Of a stretch of 64,000 nt of DNA, positions 19,271 through 28,648 are shown in pieces. A model generated the notes under the pieces. It did no database searches. It was not told the origin of the DNA and saw nothing but the letters and a program-made list of their open reading frames with translations. The position numbers and the translations under genes are program-made. This stretch comes from Pseudomonas paraversuta (GTDB lineage: Bacteria; Pseudomonadota; Gammaproteobacteria; Pseudomonadales; Pseudomonadaceae): assembly GCF_904063065.1 (NCBI RefSeq), contig NZ_CAJFCL010000006.1, positions 248,001 through 312,000 of the forward strand. The letters are read 5' to 3'. Each line of letters begins with the position of its first letter. Position 1 is the stretch's first letter.

Positions 19271-19312
19271 CCTTGCGCGAGCCCGCTCCCGGATAAGGGT
19301 CATAGATAAACA

Positions 19313-19350
19313 AAAACCCCGGCCAGTTCACACTGGCCGGGGTTTTGTTT
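19313..19350. terminator. Bidirectional terminator between nhaA and the SlyB-like gene
   Basis: A 15-bp stem (AAAACCCCGGCCAGT with its complement) around a TCAC loop, followed by GTTTTT on + and preceded by an A run on the other side. It serves two convergent genes. Confidence 0.92.
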
Positions 19351-19370
19351 TTAACGGTGTCGCCTGGGCG

Positions 19371-19835
19371 TTACTGGGTAACGCGGCTGGTACCGTCAAC
19401 AGTCATGATGCGTACACGCTCGCCGGTACGGAACACCTGGTTCGGCTCAACCTGCTGCACGTAGGCACGGGTGCTGCCGTCGTCTTCACGTACGGTGATT
19501 TCTACACCCTGGGTCTTGGTCAGGCCCGACTCGGCTGCCGAGCCCAGCAGGCCACCAGCTACTGCACCGATAACGGCGGTCACGATGCTGCCACGACCAC
19601 CACCGATAGCACTGCCACCAACGCCGCCGATAACAGCACCTGTTGCAGCGCCGATCGGGGTTTTGGTGCCTTCAATCTGTACCGGACGCAGGGCAACGAT
19701 GGTGCCCATGCGAACAGTTTGCACGCGGCGCGCTTCATCGCGCGAGTAGGTGTCGCCGGTCAAGCTCGAGGTGCAGCCGCCCAACAAAACTGTCATGGTC
19801 GAAAAAGCAGCAACTAACAGTACGGACTTACGCAT
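19371..19835 (-). CDS. SlyB-like glycine-zipper outer-membrane lipoprotein
   Basis: Lipoprotein of 154 residues: signal peptide with lipobox LLGGC (Cys21), then a glycine-zipper 2TM domain (TPIGAATGAVIGGVGGSAIGGGRGS and AVIGAVAGGLLGSAAE) and a C-terminal beta-like domain (VEITVREDDGSTRAYVQQV). This is the SlyB/Pcp arrangement, associated with outer-membrane integrity and Mg2+ or envelope stress in enterics; the role in Pseudomonas is inferred. Convergent with nhaA. Confidence 0.9.
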   Translation of the reverse strand: MRKSVLLVAAFSTMTVLLGGCTSSLTGDTYSRDEARRVQTVRMGTIVALRPVQIEGTKTPIGAATGAVIGGVGGSAIGGGRGSIVTAVIGAVAGGLLGSAAESGLTKTQGVEITVREDDGSTRAYVQQVEPNQVFRTGERVRIMTVDGTSRVTQ

Positions 19836-20022
19836 AGGATCAACTCCAAAAGATCAGGGATACATTAAACTCTGCAGCCGGGTGCATGTCACCGCGCGGC
19901 GCAGATAAACAGCCTTTATTCAGCGCCTGTACAGTCTCGTCAGGCCTGACAACTCTCTAAAAACTCGTGTAAGGGTAGCGCGTAATTACCGTTTTGCATT
20001 ACGCAGCTTCCCGGTAGCGACT

Positions 20023-20670
20023 TCAGGGCGCCAGCCGCTCAAGGGTCCAGCGAGCTCCGTCAAAACGATAGTTCAGCCGGTCATGCAGACGGCTTGGACG
20101 CCCCTGCCAGAACTCGATGCGTTCAGGCAATAACCGATAACCGCCCCAGTGTTCAGGACAGTGCGGCTGGGTCTCGCTGAAACGCGCCTCTGTGGCTTCA
20201 AGCAGCCCTATCAACTCTTCGCGACCCGCAATCACCTGGCTTTGTGGCGAAGCCCAGGCCCCGATCCGGCTACCCAACGGGCGAACCTGATAGTAGGCAT
20301 CGGACTCTTTCGCCGACACCTTGATCACCTGACCTTCGATACGCACCTGGCGCTCCAGGGTAGGCCAGAAAAAGGTCATCGCCGCAAAGGGACATGCAGC
20401 CAATTGCTGGCCCTTGGCGCTGGTGTAGTTGGTGAAAAAGGTAAAACCCTGATCATCCAGACCTTTAAGCAGGAGCACTCGACAATGCGGGCGACCCTGT
20501 GCATCGACCGTGGCCAGGGTCATGGCGTTGGCTTCGACCGGTGGCTGCTCGGTTTTGACCGCGTCACTGAACCACTGATGAAACAGCGCGAAAGGCTCAT
20601 CCGGAGCCTGAGCCTCGGTCAGCCCGTCACGGGTGTAATCACGGCGCATATCTGCCAGCGATTGAGTCAT
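20023..20670 (-). CDS. pdxH: Pyridoxamine/pyridoxine 5'-phosphate oxidase
   Basis: FMN enzyme of 215 residues that makes pyridoxal 5'-phosphate in the last step of vitamin B6 synthesis and in salvage. The FMN and PLP segments are clear: [55 protein letters not shown] and [12 protein letters not shown] near the C-terminus. Length is that of the family. It lies downstream of the OmpA-like gene on the same strand with only 23 bases between, so the two may be co-transcribed. Confidence 0.95.
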   Translation of the reverse strand: MTQSLADMRRDYTRDGLTEAQAPDEPFALFHQWFSDAVKTEQPPVEANAMTLATVDAQGRPHCRVLLLKGLDDQGFTFFTNYTSAKGQQLAACPFAAMTFFWPTLERQVRIEGQVIKVSAKESDAYYQVRPLGSRIGAWASPQSQVIAGREELIGLLEATEARFSETQPHCPEHWGGYRLLPERIEFWQGRPSRLHDRLNYRFDGARWTLERLAP

Positions 20671-20693
20671 GAGCCAATCCTTTCCTGAATCAA

Positions 20694-21824
20694 TCAGTTC
20701 TTGGCCTGATCGTTAGCAGCAACCTTTTTACTGGTGTCGGCTTTAGCCACTACCGGCTTTTTGGCTGGAGCAGCTTTCACTGCCTTTTTAGCCGGGGCTT
20801 TAGCCGGGGCGCCTTTTTTGGCAACCACCGCTTTCTTGGCAGGAGCAGCCGCTTTTTTCGCAATCGACGGCGCAACAGCCGGCTGCACTGCAACCAGATC
20901 AGATGGCGACAAGGCAGGCTGGCTGTATTTGCTGACCAGCGCGACCATGGTCGCTTGCGGAGTCATGAGGATTTCAACCCGGCGGTTCAGTGCACGACCT
21001 TCATTACTGTCGTTGGCTGCACGAGGCATTACCGAGCCCATGCCACGCAGGGTCAGACGATTGCTCTGCAGACCGCTCATGCGGAAGATAGCCGCCACTG
21101 ATTTGGCGCGATCCAGGCTCAGTCGGGTGTTGGCTGCCATGGCGCCTGTGGCGTCCGCATGGCCAAGCACCAGTACTGCAGTTTTGGGATCGCCTTCAAC
21201 CACTTTGGCCACACGTGTGAACGGGCCAAGCATGGACGGCATCAACAAATCCGGGCGTGTAGCCTTGAACGAGCTATCAGCCGAGGCCACGATCACCAGC
21301 AAGCTTTCGCGACGCTCCAGTTGCAGGTTGGTGTCTTTGATTGCTGCACGCAGGCGAGGCTCGTACTCGTCCAGCCAGGCCTGAGTGATTTTCGGATCTG
21401 GCATTGGAATCACGCCAACCGTTGCGGGCTTGCTGTCTTTGGCAGCGCTATCAAACGGCCACCACCAATTCTTGGTCGATGTTGTTGCAGGAGCTGCGGC
21501 GCCAGCCACTACCTTTTCTTTCTCCGCCGGGGCATCTTTTTTGGCCGAGTCAGAACCAAATGGCCACCAGCTGAAAGCGCTTTCTTTGGCTTCGGCTACA
21601 GCAGGAGTCGCAGGCGCTGCGGCAGTTTTGGCGACCGGCGCAGTTACTTTAGTGTCTGCAGGCTTGGAAGGTGCGCTGGCGCTTTTATCGGAAGGCGTCG
21701 ACGCTTGGTCGGAAGAGCCCAGCTGCCACCATTTGTGGCCACCTGCGGCGTCATTCTGTGGAGTTTGTGCACAACCGGTGATTGCCAGGCAAAGAGCCAG
21801 AGCGAGGGTCTTATTAGATGACAT
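20694..21824 (-). CDS. OmpA-family lipoprotein with Lys/Ala-rich C-terminal tail
   Basis: Predicted outer-membrane lipoprotein of 376 residues with lipobox AITGC (Cys18). A low-complexity Ala/Pro/Lys spacer contains WW-containing repeats ([34 protein letters not shown]). An OmpA peptidoglycan-binding domain follows ([39 protein letters not shown]). The last ~55 residues are AKKA/APAKK repeats like histone-H1-type tails. The OmpA domain should hold the protein to the cell wall; the role of the basic tail is unknown. The start at 21824 gives the proper lipoprotein signal; five more in-frame residues upstream are not needed. Confidence 0.85.
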   Translation of the reverse strand: MSSNKTLALALCLAITGCAQTPQNDAAGGHKWWQLGSSDQASTPSDKSASAPSKPADTKVTAPVAKTAAAPATPAVAEAKESAFSWWPFGSDSAKKDAPAEKEKVVAGAAAPATTSTKNWWWPFDSAAKDSKPATVGVIPMPDPKITQAWLDEYEPRLRAAIKDTNLQLERRESLLVIVASADSSFKATRPDLLMPSMLGPFTRVAKVVEGDPKTAVLVLGHADATGAMAANTRLSLDRAKSVAAIFRMSGLQSNRLTLRGMGSVMPRAANDSNEGRALNRRVEILMTPQATMVALVSKYSQPALSPSDLVAVQPAVAPSIAKKAAAPAKKAVVAKKGAPAKAPAKKAVKAAPAKKPVVAKADTSKKVAANDQAKN

Positions 21825-21933
21825 TGAATATCCACACAATGAATTAAGAATAAAAGGCGCTATGCCTACATAAAAAAACGTATTAAACGCATAAAAGCTA
21901 CAGGGTTCCGACCTACGGCCTACAAATACCCGG

Positions 21934-23079
21934 TTATAGACACCTCGCCAAGACTTTAACCAGCTTTTGCGCCCGTGGGTCCATCAATACATAAGGCCCA
22001 AGTGTATTAGTAACAAAGCCAAAAGCCACATCCCGCTCCGGATCGGCAAACCCTATCGACCCTCCTGCCCCGGGATGACCAAACGCCTTGGGGCCCAGGC
22101 CGAAGGTAGCGTTGGCTACATCCGGTTGATCCAGCATGCAGCCCAGCCCGAAGCGAGTCTGCGTCAGCAAGGTTTTATCCGGACCGATGCTGTGCTCACG
22201 GGTCAATTGCCCGAGCATTTCGGCTTCAAGCAAACTGCCATCCAGCAAACCGCTGTAGAAACCGGCCAGGCTTCGGGCATTGCCGTGGCCGTTGGCCGCC
22301 GGCTGCTCCATCCGCCGCCATTCCGGCTTATTGGTGCTGGTCATGATAGACGGCGGGTTGGTGAATGCCCGAGTGCTGATCGAAGCCGGCTCATTCATCA
22401 TCGCTTTCAACAGGCGTTGCGCAGCCGCATCGCCCATCGTGCCTTTGCTGCGAGCAATATGGGCCACCCGGTAAAACTCTTCATCCGCCAGCCCGATATG
22501 GAAATCCAGCCCCAAAGGCCTGGCGGTACGCGCCATTATCGATTGGCCCGCACTGCGCCCGTCGGCCCGACGAATCAACTCGCCCACCAACCAGCCATAA
22601 GTGATTGCGGCGTAACCATGCCCTTCACCGGGGGTCCACCAGGGCGCTTGCGCGGCCAGCGCATCCACCATGGTCTGCCATTCATACAAGGCAGCCGCCG
22701 GCATTGATTCACGTATTGCCGGCAAGCCGGCGCGATGGCTGAGCAACTGGCGCAACGTGATCGACTCTTTGCCCGCAGCAGCAAACTCAGGCCAATACCG
22801 GGCAACAGGCACATCGAGCTCCAGCTTGCCCTCTTCTACCAACTGCAACGCAGTGACTGCGGTAAAGGTCTTGGTACAGGAAAACAGATTGGCAATGGTG
22901 TCGGTGTGCCAAGGTTGCTCTGCGTCCTTGTCAGAGGTGCCGGCCCACAAATCGAGCACCGTTTCGCCGCCGATCCGGATGCACAGTGCCGCGCCGCGTT
23001 CTTGCGGATCATTGAACAGATCGGCAAACGCCTCACGTACTGCTTCGAACTTAAGGTCGTGAAAACCCTGAATCTGCAC
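21934..23079 (-). CDS. Serine hydrolase of the beta-lactamase/esterase (EstB-like) fold
   Basis: Predicted cytoplasmic serine esterase of 381 residues; no signal peptide is visible. The catalytic SxxK is in NLFSCTKTF, the Tyr motif probably in YAAITYGWLVGE, and the HPGAGGS segment stands for the third motif, as in family VIII esterases related to class C beta-lactamases. The natural substrate is unknown. The start is GTG at 23079, placed five bases after AGGAGG; the open frame continues about 96 residues further upstream but without family-like sequence. A short inverted repeat lies about 90 bases upstream. Confidence 0.88.
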   Translation of the reverse strand: MQIQGFHDLKFEAVREAFADLFNDPQERGAALCIRIGGETVLDLWAGTSDKDAEQPWHTDTIANLFSCTKTFTAVTALQLVEEGKLELDVPVARYWPEFAAAGKESITLRQLLSHRAGLPAIRESMPAAALYEWQTMVDALAAQAPWWTPGEGHGYAAITYGWLVGELIRRADGRSAGQSIMARTARPLGLDFHIGLADEEFYRVAHIARSKGTMGDAAAQRLLKAMMNEPASISTRAFTNPPSIMTSTNKPEWRRMEQPAANGHGNARSLAGFYSGLLDGSLLEAEMLGQLTREHSIGPDKTLLTQTRFGLGCMLDQPDVANATFGLGPKAFGHPGAGGSIGFADPERDVAFGFVTNTLGPYVLMDPRAQKLVKVLARCL

Positions 23080-23431
23080 CCGCACCTCCTGAATCAAGCA
23101 TGGCTCTACAAGGCATGCATTGTTCCAGTCCCTGTGAGATTTTGAAACAGAGCAAACCGCTACCAACGCACAATTTTTGTGCATTACGCAGTCGGCGCAG
23201 AAGGTATCAGCGTGAGAGTGGATTTTTTGTGAAATCCCCGCAGAACAGTCGTAGCGGGCCCGAATCGCATGCGTGCACGCTGAACGGCTTCGACCCCACT
23301 TGCCCACCTCCCTTTCGCATCCATTTCGAAGCCTCCATTCAGTTGAATGGAAGCTCCAGGTTTTCAAATGCTATCTAGAAGGGCGCAGGCCCCCTGGAGC
23401 GACGCAGTGACTCGCCGCCCGGTTTCGCAGA
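23080..23431. promoter_or_regulatory. Intergenic region upstream of the esterase gene
   Basis: 352 bases without a supported gene, between the esterase start and the end of the glycosidase gene. The only structure I see is GCACAA-TTT-TTGTGC at 23168-23182, a 15-bp inverted repeat about 90 bases before the esterase GTG that could be an operator. No terminator for the glycosidase gene is evident here. Confidence 0.35.
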
Positions 23432-25783
23432 TCAGTGACCTTTACCTGAATGACCGCCGGCATGGCCCGGGCCAGAGCTTCCAGCGCTGCCATCCTGAGG
23501 TGTATGCACCGGGGCTTTGGCGGCCTGGTCAGCATCGACCTGGGCCTTGGCGGCCTCTTGGCCGAGTTGATCGAGGACCAGCAGGTTGGTTTTACGCACG
23601 CTGTCGACAAAGCCGGTAAACGGCAGGTCGGTGATACCGATCATGCCGAAGTGACCATTCTCGCCATCGAGTAAACGGCCGGTAACCGGCTGATCCAGGT
23701 ACTGGAACCAGTGCACGCCGACAATCGACGGCTCAGCCACTGCCTGCTTGAGAAACCTGGCATAGGCCGGACCGCGGGCTTCTTCGCTGGCCACTTCGGT
23801 CATGCCGCCCCAGAACGGGCCGCGGTCGCGGGAGCCAAAGTTGAATTCAGTGATCATCACCGGCTTGTCCAGTTCGCGCAGTTTGGCGAAGTCATAACCG
23901 TCCTGCGGCTGCAGGGTATAGAAGTTGAAACTCAGTACGTCGCAATACTTGGCGCACGAGGCCACGGCTTCTGGTGTGCTCACGGCAAAGCGGCCGCCCA
24001 GCAGCAAGTGATTCGGGGCATGCCACTTCAGCGAGTCGGAAATGGTCTTGAAATAGGTATCGGCGAAGACCTTTTGGAAATACTGATAATCCGCTTCAAT
24101 TTCCGGGTGCTCGGCGCTGGGCAGCGGCGCCTCGAAACCCGGGTCTTCCATTAGCTCCCACGCCGGGATATCGACACCCCAGGCTTTGGACAGGCCTTGC
24201 TGGTTACGGTACTTGTCGCGCAACTGCTTCAGAAATGCACGTTTGGCCGGTACGTCCGTGGTCAGCCGCAAGGTGCCCAGGGCCAGTGCATAGCGCGATG
24301 CCGGATCATTACCGGGGCCGGCCCAGGCCAGTTCGTTGTCCGCGAAATAACCGATCAGCCATGGGTCATCCCGATGGTCGCGGGCAGCAATCGCCACTGC
24401 GCGCTCGGTGGCCATGGCAAAGCGCGGGTCAAACGGATCGGGCATGCCGCCCCACCAGTCGGCACCCGTGCTGATGCTGGCGTAGTCACCGACTATCGAC
24501 AGCGGCAAGGTGTAAGGCACCCGATCATTGAGCCCCAGTTCCGGATCGCTCCAGTTGCCGATGGTGTTAAAGCCCCAGGCTTGCAGGCGATCCAGGGCGT
24601 GTTCCTGCCAGCGCTTGGCATCAATAACTTGTGGCGCACATGGAATAACAGGCTCAGCCCCGGGGACTGTTTTGCCGGCGTCGCAAGGCTGCGCGTAAAT
24701 CCGTTGCAGGTTGGCGCCATAGAAGTTGTACCAGCGGCCTACGTTGTAACCTCGCCCCTGCGCGGAACCGTTACCGTTGTTGCTGTTCGATGAACCGTAA
24801 TAACCGGCCAGAGGCGCACCCTGCTCGGGCAGATCGGTGAACATCCACTCACGCCCGGCAACGTAGGTCTGGCTATCGTTGGCCGTCACGGCATTCAGGC
24901 CCAAGGAATAAAACGGATGGCCTTGCGGGGTCACCAGATTCCAGCGTCCATTGCGTTTTTCGGTGTAAAAAAAGCCGGTAGCCTTGAACCCCGGACCTTT
25001 GAGCGAACCGCCAAACTTGTCCTGATCCCCCCGTTTGGCCAGCCAGCCCTTGAGCAACTGCTGTTCTTTGGCAGCGGCGGCTTTGAGCTGTTCATCATTG
25101 GCCACTCGCTCCGGCCACTTGGCCCGGGTCGACTGGCCGTAGCCATCCACGATCGAGCCGTATACGGCCTTGATCACACCGGCATCATCCTGCACGCCAA
25201 AGCGTTCGAGCAAAATGCTTTGCGCGGCATTGGGTTGCGGGATGGACAAGGTGACCGATACCACCTGGCTGAGATCAATCGCACCTTGGGTGCTGGCCAG
25301 CAAGATACGTTGCCCGTCGACAGTCATCGGCATCGGCGGTCCCGCGCGCATACCCTGGCTGTACGGCGAATTCGCCTGCAACGGCAGTAACAGGGTTTGC
25401 GCCGGTCCCGCAGGTAAGTCGACCCGGCTGGTGAGGGTCTTGCCGTTATTGCTTTGCACGGTCACATCGAGGGTGAGCGCCCAGTTCATCGCATTCTGGA
25501 TACGCAGGGTCATCATCCCCGACTGCGACCAGTCCCATGCGCCGGTTTGCGGCGTGAGACGCAGGCTTGGCGCAGCAGCCGGGTTAAAGGTCACGCGGCG
25601 CAGCACTTCACCTTCCGCCGTTTGCTCCGCGTTGTATTGCGGCAAGCTCGCATCCACGGTCGCCACTTGCACCACATCGGCAGGACGAACGAAGTTGAAC
25701 AAGGTTTGTTGACCGGCAGGTGCCGCCAATAGCGGGGTCGTGACCAGCAACGCAAAAACAGCAGACAGCGAACGGCGAATCAT
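23432..25783 (-). CDS. Secreted beta-agarase/GH50-like glycosidase
   Basis: Exported protein of 783 residues: a signal peptide (FALLVTTPLLA|APAG), a beta-sandwich-like N-terminal region (about 30-230), then a clan GH-A (beta/alpha)8 catalytic domain. The probable acid/base Glu is in GYFADNELAW and the nucleophile Glu in VMITEFNFGSRDRG, an arrangement like that of GH50 agarases. The C-terminus is a low-complexity Gly/His/Ser tail (PGHAGGHSGKGH). The substrate in Pseudomonas is unknown; an exopolysaccharide is as likely as agar. It stands alone, upstream of the esterase gene on the same strand and downstream of dinG. Confidence 0.8.
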   Translation of the reverse strand: MIRRSLSAVFALLVTTPLLAAPAGQQTLFNFVRPADVVQVATVDASLPQYNAEQTAEGEVLRRVTFNPAAAPSLRLTPQTGAWDWSQSGMMTLRIQNAMNWALTLDVTVQSNNGKTLTSRVDLPAGPAQTLLLPLQANSPYSQGMRAGPPMPMTVDGQRILLASTQGAIDLSQVVSVTLSIPQPNAAQSILLERFGVQDDAGVIKAVYGSIVDGYGQSTRAKWPERVANDEQLKAAAAKEQQLLKGWLAKRGDQDKFGGSLKGPGFKATGFFYTEKRNGRWNLVTPQGHPFYSLGLNAVTANDSQTYVAGREWMFTDLPEQGAPLAGYYGSSNSNNGNGSAQGRGYNVGRWYNFYGANLQRIYAQPCDAGKTVPGAEPVIPCAPQVIDAKRWQEHALDRLQAWGFNTIGNWSDPELGLNDRVPYTLPLSIVGDYASISTGADWWGGMPDPFDPRFAMATERAVAIAARDHRDDPWLIGYFADNELAWAGPGNDPASRYALALGTLRLTTDVPAKRAFLKQLRDKYRNQQGLSKAWGVDIPAWELMEDPGFEAPLPSAEHPEIEADYQYFQKVFADTYFKTISDSLKWHAPNHLLLGGRFAVSTPEAVASCAKYCDVLSFNFYTLQPQDGYDFAKLRELDKPVMITEFNFGSRDRGPFWGGMTEVASEEARGPAYARFLKQAVAEPSIVGVHWFQYLDQPVTGRLLDGENGHFGMIGITDLPFTGFVDSVRKTNLLVLDQLGQEAAKAQVDADQAAKAPVHTPQDGSAGSSGPGHAGGHSGKGH

Positions 25784-25876
25784 ATGGATCAGGTTCTCCC
25801 AAACGGCCGAAAACAGCCTGTGAGGTGTTGAAGAAACAGCATAGACAGCAAAGCCGGCAAAGACGCCGGCCCGGGC

Positions 25877-28021
25877 TTAAGAAATTTCGCGACGGAAAGG
25901 CGGCAAGGCGTTGAGGATGGCCTTGCCATAGCGCTGGGTGACCAGCCGCCGGTCGAGCAATGTAATGGTGCCGCGGTCCTGTTCGGTACGCAGCAGACGG
26001 CCGCAGGCCTGAACCAGTTTGAGCGAAGCATCCGGCACCGAAATCTCCATGAACGGATTACCGCCCCGCGCTTCGATCCACTCGGCCAGCGCCGCTTCCA
26101 CAGGATCATCAGGCACCGAAAACGGAATTTTGGCGATTACCACGTGCTCGCAATAGGCGCCGGGCAAATCGACCCCTTCGGCAAAACTGGCCAGGCCGAA
26201 CAGCACGCTCGAGTCCCCGCCATCCACCCGTGCCTTGTGCTTGTTGAGGGTTTCCTGTTTCGACAGGTTGCCCTGGATAAACACCTGCTTGCGCCAGTCG
26301 CGCTCCAGACCGTCAAACACGTCCTGCATTTGCTTGCGCGAGGAAAACAGCACCAGCGTACCCCGCGAGCCTTCTACCAGAGCGGGCAAGTCGCGAATGA
26401 TCGCCGCGGTATGGGCCACGGCATCCCGCGGGTCAGCCTTGAGGTCCGGCACCCGCAGGACACCGGCGTCGGCATGATGAAACGGACTCGGCACCACTGC
26501 CGTGACGGCGGCTTTGGGCAGCCCGGCACGCATGCGGAAACGGTCAAAGGTGCCCAGCGCGGTCAGGGTGGCCGATGTGACCAGGGCTCCGTAGGCCACG
26601 TTCCACAAGTTGCGACGGAGCATTTCCGCGGCAAGGATGGGGCTAGCATTGACCTCGATATCAAACAGCGAACCACTTTCAGCCAGGGTCATCCAGCGCG
26701 CCATGGGCGGGTTGTCCTCGGGGTCTTCGGTGGTAAAAGCGGTCCATAACTCCCAGTTGCCCTGGGCGCGGGACAGCAGGCTGCCAAACAGCGGATACCA
26801 TTCTTCGGCCTGGTTGCTGGTGATGCCAATATTGACCTCGCCGTCCATGCCGTCCTTGAGAATTTCTGTCAGACGGGTGAACAGGTCGGTCAGACGCGAA
26901 AAGCCTTTCTTCAGCTCGATCCCCATTTCACGCATGTGATCGGGGATCACGCCGCCGATAAAGCGATGACGCGGGCGCTCACGACCTTCAGGCTCTTCGC
27001 CCACTTTGAAGTCGGCCACCTGCTCACAGGCAGTGAACATGAACTGCTGCTGGGCCTTGATCTCTTTCGCCAGCTCCGGCACCTGCTCCAGCAAACGCCC
27101 CAGGTCACCCGGCAGCGGATGCTGGGCAAGCAGTTTGGTGAGATTTTTGGCCGTTTGCTCAAGCCAGTCGGCCGTTGAGCGCAAACGGGTGTAGTGGGCG
27201 AAATGGCCGATGGCCTTGTCCGGTAAATGGTGACCTTCGTCGAACACGTACAGCGTGTCACGGGGGTCAGGCAGCACTGCACCGCCGCCCAGCGCAAGAT
27301 CCGCCAGAACCATGTCGTGGTTGGTGACAATCACGTCCACCTTGCTCATGCCTTCGCGAGCCTTGTAAAAGGCGCACTGGCCGAAGTTGGGGCAATGCCG
27401 GTTGGTGCACTGGCTGTGGTCGGTGGTCAGGCGCGCCCAGTCCTGGTCTTCCAGGGCTTGGGGCCAGCTGTCGCGATCACCGTCCCATTTATTGCCGGCA
27501 AGCTTCTCGATCATGCTGGTGAACAGCTTCTGACTGGCCTCATCCACTTCGATCTTGAAGCCTTCTTCCTCGAACAGCTGCGCCGTCGCGGTTTGCGCGT
27601 GGCCTTCTTGCAGCAGCATGTCGAGTTTGGACAGACACATATAACGCCCGCGGCCTTTGGCCAGCGCAAAGCTGAAATTCAGCCCGCTGTTACGCATAAG
27701 GTCGGGGAGGTCTTTATAGACGATCTGCTCTTGCAGGGCCACGGTCGCCGTGGCGATAACCAGACGCTTGCCGGCGGCCTTGGCCGTAGGGATGGCGGCC
27801 AGGCTATAGGCGACAGTCTTGCCGGTACCGGTGCCGGCCTCGACGGCGACCACAGCCGGTTCGCCACTGCGGTGGCCTTCTTCATCGGTATCGATATCGC
27901 CCAGCACTTTGGCCACTTCGGCGATCATCAAACGCTGGCCGTAGCGTGGTTTGAGGCTCTTGGCTTCGAGAAAACGCGAGTAAGCGCCCTGGATCTGGGA
28001 TTTTAGTTCGTTACTAATCAT
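25877..28021 (-). CDS. dinG: ATP-dependent DNA helicase DinG
   Basis: XPD-like superfamily 2 helicase of 714 residues acting on DNA repair intermediates and R-loops. Walker A is AGTGTGKTVAYS; the Fe-S cluster cysteines are in GRYMCLSK and CTNRHCPNFGQCAF; the DEAH-type box reads VFDEGHHLPD. C-terminal helicase motifs include TLVLFSSRKQM, GLASFAEGVDLPG and QACGRLLRTEQDRG. The start at 28021 has GAAGAA upstream; twenty more in-frame residues are unlikely. It is divergent from the CopD-family gene with a 98-base gap. No LexA box is obvious upstream. Confidence 0.95.
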   Translation of the reverse strand: MISNELKSQIQGAYSRFLEAKSLKPRYGQRLMIAEVAKVLGDIDTDEEGHRSGEPAVVAVEAGTGTGKTVAYSLAAIPTAKAAGKRLVIATATVALQEQIVYKDLPDLMRNSGLNFSFALAKGRGRYMCLSKLDMLLQEGHAQTATAQLFEEEGFKIEVDEASQKLFTSMIEKLAGNKWDGDRDSWPQALEDQDWARLTTDHSQCTNRHCPNFGQCAFYKAREGMSKVDVIVTNHDMVLADLALGGGAVLPDPRDTLYVFDEGHHLPDKAIGHFAHYTRLRSTADWLEQTAKNLTKLLAQHPLPGDLGRLLEQVPELAKEIKAQQQFMFTACEQVADFKVGEEPEGRERPRHRFIGGVIPDHMREMGIELKKGFSRLTDLFTRLTEILKDGMDGEVNIGITSNQAEEWYPLFGSLLSRAQGNWELWTAFTTEDPEDNPPMARWMTLAESGSLFDIEVNASPILAAEMLRRNLWNVAYGALVTSATLTALGTFDRFRMRAGLPKAAVTAVVPSPFHHADAGVLRVPDLKADPRDAVAHTAAIIRDLPALVEGSRGTLVLFSSRKQMQDVFDGLERDWRKQVFIQGNLSKQETLNKHKARVDGGDSSVLFGLASFAEGVDLPGAYCEHVVIAKIPFSVPDDPVEAALAEWIEARGGNPFMEISVPDASLKLVQACGRLLRTEQDRGTITLLDRRLVTQRYGKAILNALPPFRREIS

Positions 28022-28119
28022 GGTTCTTCGGGCGCGAGAAACGCTGGATAAATTTTCAGTGGTTCGAATGGCCGCTATCATACCCCGCTAATTCATCCTG
28101 CGCCGCACGGAGTACCCCA

Positions 28120-28584
28120 ATGACCGCCTTTAGCCTCGCCTACAGCCTGCATTTACTGGCCGCCCTGATCTGGGTGGGAGGGATGTTTTTTGCCTGGATG
28201 ATCCTGCGCCCGGCAGCTGTGACGGCCCTTGAAGGCCCTGTGCGGTTAAAACTGTGGGTAGAAGTGTTTCAACGGTTTTTTGTCTGGGTATGGCTGGCGG
28301 TGGTGATTTTGCCGATAAGCGGTGTAGGGCTGCTGCAGATGCGCTTCAGCGGTTTCGAAACCGCCCCGCGTTATGTCCAGATAATGATGGGCTTGTACAT
28401 TGTGATGGTGGCGCTGTTTATCCGGATTCAGTCTCTGCAACTGCCGGAGTTGCGCAAAGCCGTGCAGGACCAGCAGTGGGCCGCAGGTGCGGCGGTCATG
28501 GGCCGGATCAGGCGCCTGGTGGGATGTAACTTGATCGTAGGGCTGGTGCTGGTAGCCATTGCGGCGGCCCGCCCCATGTTTTAA
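28120..28584 (+). CDS. CopD family membrane protein
   Basis: Small membrane protein of 154 residues with four hydrophobic helices, beginning FSLAYSLHLLAALIWVGGMFFAWMIL, which matches the CopD-like domain found alone in many Pseudomonas genomes. His and Trp in the first helix are conserved in the family. A role in copper or haem handling is often assumed but not shown, and no other copper gene lies next to it. A long GC-rich hairpin follows. Confidence 0.85.
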   Translation: MTAFSLAYSLHLLAALIWVGGMFFAWMILRPAAVTALEGPVRLKLWVEVFQRFFVWVWLAVVILPISGVGLLQMRFSGFETAPRYVQIMMGLYIVMVALFIRIQSLQLPELRKAVQDQQWAAGAAVMGRIRRLVGCNLIVGLVLVAIAAARPMF

Positions 28585-28589
28585 GGGCT

Positions 28590-28622
28590 GCCCTGCCGGG
28601 AGGCCGGGCTTCCCGGCAGGGC
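28590..28622. terminator. Hairpin between convergent genes
   Basis: GCCCTGCCGGGA pairs perfectly with TCCCGGCAGGGC over 12 bp, loop 9 nt. It lies six bases after the CopD-family stop and before the convergent collagen-like gene. The T run is weak. Confidence 0.65.
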
Positions 28623-28648
28623 TCTAGATCAAAGGTGGCGTATTACCG

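Noticed and set aside
23080..23367. N-terminal extension of the serine esterase
   Set aside because: The extra sequence is Cys/Arg-rich and unlike the family; AGGAGG sits right before the GTG at 23079.
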